In this document: piece after piece, positions 48,131 through 59,166 of the stretch | Numbering within the stretch: position 1 is the first letter of the stretch | Layout: each line of letters starts with the position of its first letter | Assembly: GCA_964017195.1 (NCBI GenBank) | Contig: OZ024897.1 | Coordinates: 11,766,451-11,830,450 of the forward strand | DNA from: Siderastrea radians | Taxonomy: Eukaryota; Cnidaria; Anthozoa; Scleractinia; Rhizangiidae | Reading direction: 5' to 3' | DNA: 64,000 nt | Program-made: the position numbers and the translations under genes | The notes under the pieces: generated by a model | The model's input: only the letters and a program-made list of their open reading frames with translations | Database searches by the model: none | Told to the model about the DNA's origin: nothing

Positions 48131-49146
48131 TTATATAACCATCTTAAAGCAAATATCAGAAATTGAACCTTTGGACAAAATTTGATGAGTGTTCACACGA
48201 AATAGTGGTATTGCGAAATATAGAAAATACGACTGGCAATCTATTATATCGATAGAAACAAGATACTCGCTATTCTTGCTACCAAAACAGCGAACTCCAT
48301 GAAGCATGACATCTTTGTCTACCCAATTAAAACCTGATACGTTCACAGACATCCTCAATATTCCACCCTCCATTGACACCACAAGGCACCAGTATATTAA
48401 ATCTGCAGCAGGATTCGCAAGGTCTGCCTCGCCGATCTCCTGAAAAACCCATTGATGAGGTCATCACCACATTAAACGTTCATTACACATTAAACGTTCA
48501 ACGTTCATTAAATCTCCCAATTCTTTTTTCGTTAGAATGTTGCAATCAACAACGAAACTCGCAAATCTTTTTCCTCCATTGCTCAAGCGTATGCCTTTCA
48601 CAATTTGCTCTCCAAGGATCCTTCTTTTAACTTTGCCATTTGCAGCCAATCCCTGCTGTTCAAATTCCTTTGTAGCCCATAGATCAACAGCTTTGAACAA
48701 CTCTACCTCACTGATAGACAATGAATCTCTCTTGACAATAGCTTCAAGTAGGGGCCTCTCAACTGTCGCGAATTCTTCTGATTTGACTACTTCTTCAGTT
48801 TTCATGTCAATTACTTCCCAGCATCGATTCACAAGAAGTTTCTCATCATATTGTTGAGCATTTGACAGAACACAAAACACATTGGACGGATCCAGGTTTC
48901 TGAGAAGAAAAGTAATACATTCGTCAGCGAGCGACTTGGCGACATACAACACTTGCATAACGTTGTTTTCGTTCAATTTCACCTCCTCCCTGTACAAGTA
49001 TCGAAGCATTTCCAACACTCCTTCATAACTACAGTCTGGCAAGTTAATAGGGTCTGACTTCTCGGCCATTCATTGTTAAACATGAAAATGCCTTTTTCTC
49101 TAATGGTTGCTTTCACCGTCTGCCACTTTTCTTGAAAAACAGCCAT
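48131..49146 (-). pseudogene. BTB-BACK-PHR pseudogene (copy 3), 3' truncated by duplication
   Basis: Matches BTB copies 1 and 2 from the ATG (49146) inward but is broken. A 130-bp deletion (relative to 25296-25425 of copy 1) removes the core of the BTB domain and shifts the frame. An in-frame loss of four or five residues falls at AKKYILPSL. Small insertions near 48470-48500 shift the frame again. At 48233 the PHR-like part ends where the tandem duplication joins unrelated DNA, so the last open frame reads through into about 30 foreign residues. A shorter frame from an internal ATG (49069, MAEKSD) covers part of BTB and BACK and might still be translated, but no complete domain set remains. 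Confidence 0.9.
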
Positions 49147-49337
49147 GATTTATAGCTTTGCGTTGCGAAAACACTCTCAGATTATCACAACGGACAAGTT
49201 GTGCGCGAAAAATGGCGGAAATCAATGAGCGATGTTTATAGTCAGCGGTGCAATTGAAACCTCAAATAAAATTCCCAAAACGTCTACGCCTTGAAAAATG
49301 CTCCCCTACTTTGGACATTCTTGGTCTAAGCGCTGCA

Positions 49338-50003
49338 GACAAACGGATACAACGTTTCCACTTAACAACGTTCAACAATGTTAAATTCAACAACACCAAC
49401 GCTATTCAAAGCCATCCAACTTCATTCACCGTAATCCAACTCCCTTCTTCATGGCAGTTAAACGTGTGTTACATGTATGTACCCGTCAAATTGAAGCTTC
49501 AAAATCCCTCTCCGGGCATACCCCGGGCATTTGACTGTGCATTGTGCTCGGGGAAGGGGGAATTTGAACGTTGCCCTGAAAGGGTGGGGAAATTGAACCG
49601 GATTTATCTGTTGTTCTGGCGTAATATTCCCGTGCGTTTTTTCGCTTTTTGCAAGGTTTGACGGATTTACAAGATAGAATTTAGCCTTTCAAAAGGGTCT
49701 TCGAAAGAAGTTTGAAGGTGTCATATCTCTCTCTGAAAAGTGTGAACAGCGTTTGACTGAAGACGAAATTTCTCTTTGAGGAGAGGTATTTCGGTACCAA
49801 TTGGTGGGGCATTTGAACGGCTTTATTGCCCCGATGGGAGGGAATTTGAACAAGCCAATCTTCGAAAGTTCAAATGCCTGGGGGGGGGGGGGGGTTGCCC
49901 GGGGGGATGTTGAAGCTTTGATTTGATTGTAACATTACCTGTTGAATTCAATATCGAAATTCAACAGTGTTGTTGCTGAACGGAAATGCTGCATCCGTGT
50001 GTG
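49338..50003. mobile_element. Foldback element upstream of BTB copy 3
   Basis: Same element as at 25692 and 35513. The right end is damaged (ATCCGTGTGTGG instead of ATCCGTTTGTC) and a run of about 15 G is present near 49881. Confidence 0.65.
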
Positions 50004-50400
50004 GCGTATATAGCCTTTTTCTCCAGCCAATTTTAGTGCTAAGTTGCCAGCTTATAAAATGATGCCTTGTGCTTGCCTAGTGTAACCGTCCCTTGAAAGT
50101 TGTTCTTACCTCAAAGAAATTTTTTTTCTGATAAACTCACCTGGTCGGATGTCGCGATTGGTATCTTGTTGCTCCTGTTGATAACTGACTGTCTCTCCTT
50201 CACAACTGTTGGGTTTTTATGTGTTGTATTTTGAAGATATGGACGTTCTTACATAGGGATACTTCAGAGGGTTGTGTGACCTAAAAATGCCACCGTTTGC
50301 AATCTCTTTTTAGTAAGCGTTTGCGTGCAGGCATTCTTCCTCAAACTATTCTGACTGCCCAAATGGATGCATCCTTGCTTTCGCGAACGCTCCATTCTAT

Positions 50401-50533
50401 CTCTCTCCTTCGCAGAGGCCTCCTACAGTCGCACTAGGTAGAAACGCGCGGAGGCTGTTCCCGTTTTCTCTCTCCAGCGCTCCCTCTCCCGTATTTTTCT
50501 TTCACTGGTCTTTCTCCTCTGCGGAGGAGAGAG
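50401..50533. mobile_element. 133-bp MITE, relative of the 185-bp element
   Basis: The ends CTCTCTCCTTCGCAGAGGC / CCTCTGCGGAGGAGAGAG are flanked by CCATTCTAT (50392-50400) and CCACTCTAT (50534-50542), a 9-bp duplication with one change. Unit A and B sequence at this point is the empty site (CCACTCTAT). It is an insertion independent of the one at 37331. Confidence 0.88.
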
Positions 50534-50542
50534 CCACTCTAT

Positions 50543-52663
50543 GAAATAGCTAAAACTTACACTTTTCTGTTAGCGATTGCGTGCATAATCTACAGTTGTA
50601 AACACAATTTCATTTCCCGAAATGCAAAGTTTACTTCTGTAATTGTGTTTCGTTGTAACAAGCCGTCAAGCCGGAACCGAAACTCGCTCAAAACGCCCCC
50701 CAGGAGCCTCTCAGAAGCCGTGAAAACACAGGAAAAGACATTATTTACAGCTTTTGAGGAAAAGTAGTAACTATTTTCGATCGAAGCTCAGTTCTATACA
50801 AACTCTTACAATACCCTTTGGTTACACGCGGAAAAATATCGCGTTGTAACAAAGGAAGTGCACTTGCAAGCTCTGCAGAAGTGAATTTCAGCCATTTTTG
50901 CGGGGAGATGTAATGTGAACCCATCGTTTACTTTGTTTGGTCAGCAGGGCATATGTGACACAGTTACGTTGCCGACTACAGCTATATTTTTGTCATTTTA
51001 TTGGAGTATGTCATATATTGTTTTTCTTCAAGAAAAGACAAAGCCCTTTTTAGTCGCCGTCTTTCTTCAAAAACCATGTGAACATGCGCTGGATTTATAA
51101 AGAAAAAAATGTGAAATTTATAAATACCTCGAGCTGATAATGGCATTGGCAATTGTTAATGCTCTCAACGCACCTCTTCGGTTATCTATAATCTCATATT
51201 CAAGGCAATCCCGTGGAATATGTGTTCTAAATGAATCACAATTTACGTCTGGTACCCTTTTAGACATACTCTATTCGGCACTTTCCAAAGACCTCTTTGG
51301 AAACTGAATAAATAACACACTGACAGAAATATAAAAAAGGAAACAGGTGAAAGGACACGGAACGTAGATAGTTAATAACCACAAATTTTGCAATTTTCGG
51401 TCACAGTATGCTAACTAAGACAGAAGACTGGACACAAAATACAGCAAAAGCACCTTTATTTTATCGATTTGCTAAATTATTATCTAAAATACAACAAAAT
51501 ATTTTAATTTTATGAACAACCCCCACAACAATGCTTTCCAGCCGGTACCAGAGTAAGTTTGGGTAGCCTGTGGGCCATCTCTTCCAGGACTCGGTAAGAA
51601 TCATCCCTCTAAGTAAAAAATACTCACTGATACATGACGTCAACAAAAACTTAATTGAAGCAGTGAAACACCCTTAGAACCAAAACAATTTCCATAAGAT
51701 AAATCTTGCACTAGCGACAATTAGCCTCCAAAAAACGGGGCCCTAGACCTGCCAAATGCTCAGAAAGCTGGGCAAAATCAAAAAGGCCATTTCCTTCCCC
51801 CACCCTCCCCTTCCACTCTCTATGTACTTTTTAAATGAAAATTTAGACTCCGTTTTTTAAATTTATACTAGCTTTAAATATTTTCTCTGAAAAAACCCAA
51901 AATATATATGAAGAAAATAAGAACACCTTTCAATCGTCGGAAAATTCAAAGTAGGCTATCTGGGTGATTCTTTCGCACCAAGTTACACCACGTCACGTTA
52001 TTTTACAAATGCTGTGATACTAGATCAAGTTACTGTTGATGATTCTGTCACATAACTGTACATGTTACACTAAATTCCACTACTTTAATAAAAATCTACA
52101 ATAAGTTCTGAAATGTTTGAAAAATCGTTTGCAAAGGCAGGAAAAAAGAAATGTATCTGAACAATAACGTTTTCTTAATAACTGACATTAATAAAAGGCC
52201 TAAGTTGCTACACGTGATCAGAAGAGACATGCTACTCATCTAACCAGTCACAACAAACGCTAGAACTTATTTGAACCAATCAGAACTCACGTTGAAACCT
52301 TGCAACTGGCGCCAAGCGCGGGAAACCACACCTAAGCCAAAGCCACTATTGGTTTCACCTTTGCTTCTGATCGGTTAAAAAATTCATCGTCACTGATTTC
52401 AATCCTTGCTTCTGCCGGTTTTCAACCAAACACTGCTCTGCTCTACTTTCAGGCTGGGGAACAAGCACCTTTTTTGGGCAAAACTTTGTACTAGCACTCA
52501 TATAGTTTCTGCCTGTATTATCCAATCATAAATAAGTGTAAAAATTTCCGAGTACTCAGACTCCGACACGAGTTGTCAAATTTTCGGCAAATCTTCATAG
52601 CAGCATTGATAGAATGTCCGATTGTTATTGTACCTTCCTACACTTCCGAAAATTGTTTTACCA
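50543..52663. other. Unit C region without intact gene
   Basis: Aligns with unit B 36620-39230. The basic candidate exon of units A and B (counterpart about 50150-50390) has indels here and is not open. No gene is called. Confidence 0.5.
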
Positions 52664-52693
52664 AAGGGGTCGTCAAGTTTGCTTGACGACCCC
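52664..52693. repeat. Short perfect hairpin
   Basis: GGGGTCGTCAAG, a short loop, CTTGACGACCCC. The matching place in unit B (near 39230) lacks the symmetry and is about 30 bp longer. Confidence 0.75.
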
Positions 52694-52883
52694 ACTGTAA
52701 AAGGTGCTTATTCCCCTGAAGGCACATGCTCTTCACGTATAGTTCTAAGTTGGTCATTCTCAAGCCCCAGAGCTTTTTTCATCTGCCTATGACCGACGGC
52801 GAGAAGCGGCTGAGAAACCAAAGGCCCTGGACTCGAGAATTGACGTTGGCTGAACTAGACTATTGCGACCACGTGATGTAAGA

Positions 52884-55800
52884 CTAATGCAGAAAAAGTG
52901 CGACAAACAACATGGACAAACACAGGCCAGTGGTTATACTGATGGTAGCTGAGCCCGCATCGAAGTCAATTGCAACTGTTGGTGACTCTGTGGCTCTTGT
53001 AGCTTTAGTGGTAGTAGTAGTGGTGGAAGTAGAAGTGACATTAGCTTCAACAGGAGTAGTAATGTTAGTAGTAACAACAGCAGTAGTAGTAGGGGTAGTA
53101 GTATCAGCAGCAGTTGTTGCGGTAGGCGAAGTAGTAGCGTTCAGCTCAGAGACCTGGAAAGTAGCCCTGACGGTTCGGTCGTTGAGTGGCTGCACTGGGC
53201 GGAAATTCCCGAAGATCGGTGAAGTGTCATTCTTCTTCATGCTGCGCAGAAGGTTAATCTGGCAAAAATTAATCCGCAATGAGTAAACCATAACCTAGGT
53301 TGACCTAGTTAGTTGGCGTTCTCTTTGGTTGCGTTCCACATAAAATAACTGATTGAGGTTTCAAGGGCGCTGACATTAAGACTGAAAATCTGTTGATCCG
53401 AGTTCACTTCATGGTCTGATTTGTTAAGTTAGTGATGATGTAATCACTCGAAAAAAAAGTCTTCATTAAATAGACGAAAGAATTGTACTTTCCAAGGGCA
53501 CATAGTGTGCGATCCTTGAATACTATCGAGTAGACTATGAAAATCAGGAGTCAATCAGCTTCGCTAACTCGCAAAAGACCATCTTTTCTACTCATGTTAG
53601 TCAGTACTGTACCTGATATTGCGAGATCTTGACGTGATCATTGAAAACTGTCCACGTGACAACCTCATTACAGGTGGGAGTAGTGAGTGAGCCACTGTAC
53701 CGGAAGAACTTGGTCTTGTCATGAGGTAACAAAGCATCAAACTTGAAGGCTGGGATGTGACTGATGGTAGAGACTGAAAATGGGTGAGAGGATTAGACCT
53801 GGGCAAAACGGATTCAACATTTCAATTCAAAACAGTTTACCATTGTTGACTTTGTTATGTTACAGTAAACTCAAGTCACTGTTCGAAAAGAGTAGAGAAC
53901 TTGGTCGCCAGTTTTGTGGCCCTGTATTGATTAACGGGTGGGTGGTTTGGGTGACTTCATAAATGAGCTGAAAGCTAGGAAGAGCAAAACTTACAAGTTT
54001 CAGTAAGTTCGTTGGCATGTTCCAGAAACGAGAATGCTGAGTTATTTTCGCCTCCAACCTAAAACAAATCCAGGAAAAAGAAATTAAATTTTTTTAACCG
54101 ATCTTAAATTGTGATACCTAAATAACAACTAATACTGCCGCAAAGATTTGAAATTACACACCCGATAACTTCTTGAACTATACTCCACCCAATTCAACCC
54201 AATCACTTTGAGCTAATTGAAAACTGCGATAATAGTCTAATTTTGACATCAAAAATACTGTACCTCAATTAAAAGTCCAAGAACAGCGAGGCCATCAGGG
54301 TGTTTAACTGCTTGGCCGAGGCTGGCATATTTTGTGTTGTAGCTAACAAAGTGTAACTGAAGAGGAAGGAAAAAGGTAAATATTTACGTTGTATGGTTCA
54401 AAGTTAACATTTGATAGTAAAGGTATAGTGAAATCTTGTGAACCAAAGCTTTATTACAGTGCAGTCGTGTCGTGACGAGCCAAAGAGAAATTACGATGTA
54501 ACGAGCCAAAAGGAAGATTACATGACAAGCAAAAAGGAAAAGATTCTTAACGCAGCAGCAACATAAATGGAGTAAAACTGGTATTATGGAGTAAAAATGA
54601 GGAGAAAACCTCTTTCTCACCTCGGCAGCATATTCTTTTCCGTTCACGGTGTGTTCTGATCCTACTGAGTTGTCGGGTCCCCAGTGGAAGTGAAACTGAA
54701 CTGTTGTGTAAACACCAGTGAGACCTCCTCCACTAACATTGTACACTCTCGCAGGGAATGTCATTTCTAGGGCGTGGCCATTGTTGGTACCAGCGAAGGT
54801 TAGGCCCAATTTCTTATTGTAGTTTTTCAGGGTAAACATGCCCAAACTTTTATCGAGAGTGGTGTTCGCTGTGTTAATGTCAATGGGTGATTGCTTCTTT
54901 CCTGTGCCGCAGTCGCCTTCCCAATTACCTGGGCCTGGAACGGAGAGAAATTGAAGGGAGTTGTGAGTATCAGAACTTGAAAACATCAAGATGGTCTTTT
55001 TTCTCCTCCCACCCAAATTTATACAAAAGTTCGGTCCTCACAGATGCCTCAAAAAATTGTAATAGGTAGCAGTTCGGTGAAAAAAAAAACAACGACGACA
55101 ATACCACTTGTGGTCTTAACAAAGTTCTCTCTATCCAAGTATAACTGGAATTTGGGAATATCTTTTATGAGAAGGGAAGAAAAACTATAGCAGCGTGATC
55201 ATAATCAGCAATAAACTCAATCCAGGCTGAGTGTGGGTTAAATCCCGCGACGCAATGTCGAGTGGTGAGCCTAACCCATTATTGCATCACCAAACTTGTC
55301 AGTTAATATATTTATGTACTTGGCGCAAATAGAGCCAACATTGATAAAATGGGTTACACAAATTTAAGCTGTGCTTGTGTCTCATGGGCACCCATTGAAA
55401 GAAGTTAACGCAAATACTTGTAAGTCAAGCACACATTTGAACATGAATCAAACGAAAGGCAAATATCTAGAACAAAATAATCCTTACCAAGAACGTGATT
55501 GGGATTATAGCTAAATCTCACTAAAAAGAGAAAAAGAAAAACCGTGGTTAGTACGTGAAGTTTTTGTTATGGATTCAGCCCATTAGACCCTTTGGATTCC
55601 CAGTCTACGCCAACATGCTCGTCGTTAGAAGAAACTCAGATTTTTTTTGCAAAATATGTGTGGACAAATAATTAACACCACAGGGAAACATTGCTAAATG
55701 GTTGTGATCAAAATTTTCATTATCTAGGGTTTCATCTACGGGAATATATGACTTGATTCAATCTTTCGTTCCATCAGGGCTTCCACTGTTTACAGTATTT

Positions 55801-56342
55801 TGTTTATAAATGCCGGAAGGGACTCACCCTCGTTGAAATAAATAAAAGTATCTGTTCTGTTCTGTTTATTTCTGTTCCCCTAGAAACAACTTAAATATTT
55901 ACAGATGTTGAGCTTTAGGCCAGTAAACGTGGTGAAATTTAACGAGCAGTTTACAAATTGCAGCGTGGGGGGAAACTTAGTGAAAAAAGTTTTCGCCTTT
56001 TCGACGTTTGAAAATGGGGTTAAAGGCCATTAGAGCTGAGAACTGGCCATTATGGATTATGAGATTAAGATTTTGCAAAAATGATAGTGTTGGTAAATAA
56101 ATGAAAAATAAATTAATGGTGTGTGACTTAAACAGTGGGCATTTAAATGGTGTTTAAAGCCTCCTTTCAAGGCCTTTTTTAATGTGGTGTACTTTTGAAT
56201 TCAGATCGTTTGCACATGCACTCTAAGAGAAACAAACTGCAAAAAGTCATGTACAAAGACATAAAGATGCTAACTTACTCTGACTGAAGACAAGTGATGC
56301 CCAGGTGATGCAAAGAAACACAACCAAAGATACACGGTCCAT
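52884..56342 (-). CDS. Alpha carbonic anhydrase, secreted, predicted GPI-anchored (CA2)
   Basis: Tandem paralogue of CA1 with identical architecture and 367 residues. The exons are 56279-56342, 55488-55520, 54621-54934, 54264-54356, 53995-54058, 53613-53773 and 52884-53258, each the same length as in CA1. Zinc ligands (QFHFHWG, ELHFV), the shuttle His (NNGHAL), GSEHT, SLTTPTC and both disulfide Cys are kept. Changes are few in the catalytic part (for example NWGGD to NWEGD, GTF to GMF) but about 13 fall in the last exon, which encodes the Thr-rich linker and anchor (for example LFLSML to LCLSML). It is predicted to be an active cell-surface enzyme. Upstream TATA and two E-boxes are preserved, so both genes may be expressed. 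Confidence 0.95.
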
Positions 56343-56383
56343 GTTCACTCTATTACTGTGGAAAAAAGAAAGAAAGCGATCAG

Positions 56384-56427
56384 TTATATATAGGCACGCA
56401 ACACGTGCAGATCGCGTGCGACACGTG
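56384..56427 (-). promoter_or_regulatory. TATA box and two E-boxes of CA2
   Basis: CTATATATAACTG (56384-56394) lies about 42 bases before the ATG, with CACGTG at 56402-56407 and 56422-56427. The middle E-box of CA1 is replaced by CGCGTG (about 56413). Confidence 0.55.
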
Positions 56428-57139
56428 TAGTGTCTCTTGGATGGAGACCGTCACCCAGTTTCCTTAGCGACAAAATATTTGCATTTATTTACAGTAGAAC
56501 TGACGTGGCGATGTCTATTGCTGTTGATTTTAAAATAAGACACTTTATAATTGACGATGGCTTATCATCAACATATTGTGATGGTTTTTCGCAGCAATAT
56601 TGATTGCATAACCGCATCTGATTAAAACTAAAATGTCAACACCTGAATCGATTTACGTAATAGCCGAAAGAAACTTTAATTGTAAAGGAACCAAGTAAAC
56701 AATTAATTCATCAAGACAGACATTGCTTGTCAGGTTTTTGGCCTATTCTAAGCTTATCAAATGCCATCTCTTTGCTTCTCATCAAGGGCATGGCCGATAT
56801 GGCGGTGTTTTATATTTAACTCAAGCTTATCCAAGTGAGCTGTTGTAGGGATGTTTCACTACAGCTTAGTCTGAATAAAATAAAATAAAATAACAATAAA
56901 TAATTTACTTTATTTAGGCTTCAACGGTAGTTAGCACAGAATGCTAATTGGGGACACCTCCAAGATCGTCTTGGAGGCGTCCCCGTCTTGAAATAAACTG
57001 GTCAACATATGTTTGGTTGGATCAAAATCATCAGACTTCAATTCAAAACTAACTTTGTAAACTGAAGTCAACAAGGGCACAATTAGAAGCTATTAAACAA
57101 ATATCATCGAGTAAACTTCTATTAAATAGACAGGAAACG

Positions 57140-57780
57140 TAAGTTCTGGATTAATATTTCGCGCACGAGAAAGCGTCAATGCACGTGAGTGACAGATTAA
57201 TATTTAGCACACGAGAAAGCGTTAATGCACGTGAGTGACAGAGTAGCACAAGAGAAAGCGCAAATGCACGTGAGTGACACGTGCAAACCTATCGTATTGA
57301 GTATAGTAATTTTCAGGTGAATACCAACTTTGTAAACAAAAATCAACCCAGACACAACTGGAAGCTGTCATAAACGAATATTCAGTGCATTTCCCTTATC
57401 AGGGGCAAGTTCTGGATTAATATTAGGCACGCAAGAGCGTTTTAATGCACGTGAGTGAGTGCGTTCATAATGTATTATGTAATAGTCACTGTCAAAAGAA
57501 AACTAGCTTGGTAAACAAAAGTATAAACGGGCACAATAAGAAGCTGACAAAAACATATCGAGTAAATCTTTAATTTAAGGCAAGGAACTCGATTTACAGA
57601 ATAATATATAATATTTGGCACACAAAGACAGCCTCAATGCAAACGAGTGACAAATTTTTGATCAAAAGAGAACTAAACTAACCTAGTAAAGTAAAGAAAA
57701 AAAGGGACAGGGAACCGAAGTTCTGGATTAATATTTGCAACACGAGTGTTTTTCATTGCACCTGACTGCGTTCATACCAA
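57140..57780. repeat. CACGTG-bearing repeats upstream of CA2
   Basis: Paralogous to 43440-44050, with CACGTG at 57182, 57228, 57267, 57278 and 57448. An additional ~40-bp unit (GAGTAGCACAAGAGAAAGCG) is present compared with CA1, while the site matching 44004 reads CACCTG here. Confidence 0.6.
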
Positions 57781-59007
57781 TTACGTAATAGAGAAAATAT
57801 AAGGGTTTGTATTGGAATTATATGAATACATTCTAGGAGCACGGAAAAAAGATAAATTTTTCTTTCAATTAAAAGACCTTACCTTACTTTGTGTGTTAGC
57901 TGTATTTTGTGGTCATTCAACGACAAACTTTTTTTTTTCGGTATTCAGTGATGATGGTAAGAAAAAAGTATAGATAATTAATCCTACAGTACTCTTATGG
58001 CATGAGTGTCCTCGGCTCGGCTACGCCCACAGAACTTCATGCAGCAGAATAACGAAAAATTTTATAAACTGAAAATTAATCCCAGCCGGTAAGCAATGAC
58101 CTAGCAATGATTTTTTTCAGTGTTTCTCGTCTTCTTTGTCATTTTTGCGTTAGAATTTAAGCGATTAGCTTTTTTATATTACAATATTGAGTTTCCCGAG
58201 CAAAGGTGGGCGTAATTTTATTCCCTTCACGAAATAATTTAGAATTAACAGAATTGTAAATAAGTAGACCGTTGGTAAACTACTTTCAAAAGAAAAGCCA
58301 CAATGTAAACAAGAGGAAACACAAGTCGGGCGAAGTTAAAAGCTCGTAAGCTGACCAATATTCTTGATGACAGTCCTTTGGAGTTAGGAAACTTCAGTTC
58401 AGAGTTGATATTTGGCACACGATAGAATACTTGTCCTGCTGTTAAAAATACTCGTAGGTCGAGAAATTGCTTAGGTTGCTTGTGCTCTTTTCGGAATCTG
58501 CGGTGCTTACGTCGAAGAGGGAAACTAAATCGAACTAGACACCGTATTGAAGAAAACAAGTATCTTCAATAACATAAGAAGTTACTTTGTCATGAAAAGC
58601 AAACCAAAGCGATAAGGAATGACTCAGCAATGGTTGCAGTTTTTAGACGTTTTTTATCTTCTTTATCCTTTTTGCTCTCGAATATTTGAGCGTTTTTAAC
58701 ACTTCAATACTGAATTCATTGAGCAAGGTGGGAAAGATTTCACTTGCTTCACGAAAGAGTCCATAAAAAATTATCACGAAAGAACCTATAGAATTATCAG
58801 GACTTACAAGTGTACACATCGTTGATAATCCACTTTTAAAAGAAAAACCACACTGTAAACAAGAGTCAACACAAGCCAGGCGAAATTAAAGCTAGTAAGC
58901 TTGACAATATACTAAATTGCAAAGCTTTGCAATGATTTGAACATGGGGGACCCAAGTTCGGAGTTGATGTGTGGCACACGAAACACAAGAAAAGCGCCCA
59001 TTTTTCC
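57781..59007. other. CA2 upstream region, no gene
   Basis: Degenerate repeat units as in the CA1 upstream region (for example near 58250-58430 and 58850-58990). No conserved coding frame. Confidence 0.45.
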
Positions 59008-59166
59008 GGGTGTCAGTAAAACGCGGGGTCGGGGTCGGGGTCGGGGTCCATTGTTCTTTTGTTTCGTTTTCTGTTGTCTTGCCCTAACCAAAACATAAAA
59101 CCGAAAACGAAACAAAAGAACAATGGACCCCGACCCCGACCCCGACCCCGCGTTTTACTGACACCC
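59008..59166. mobile_element. 159-bp perfect foldback element with G-quadruplex repeats
   Basis: Perfect 64-bp inverted repeats (59008-59071 and 59103-59166) starting GGGTGTCAGTAAAACGCGGG surround a 31-bp centre. They are flanked by a perfect 9-bp target duplication CATTTTTCC (58999-59007 and 59167-59175). Each arm holds four consecutive GGGGTC units. The sister copy in the first block (about 45364) is empty. The 9-bp duplication and long ends suggest a Mutator-like mini-element. Confidence 0.93.

Larger units (their letters stand above)
34288..48230. repeat. 13.9-kb duplication block, first copy
   Basis: This block, from CTGGCAATCTATTATAT inside BTB copy 2 to GAAAATAC at 48230, is repeated in tandem as 48233-62058. 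It contains the BTB 5' part, the intervening unit B sequence, the full carbonic anhydrase 1 gene and about 5.5 kb beyond it. Confidence 0.9.
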
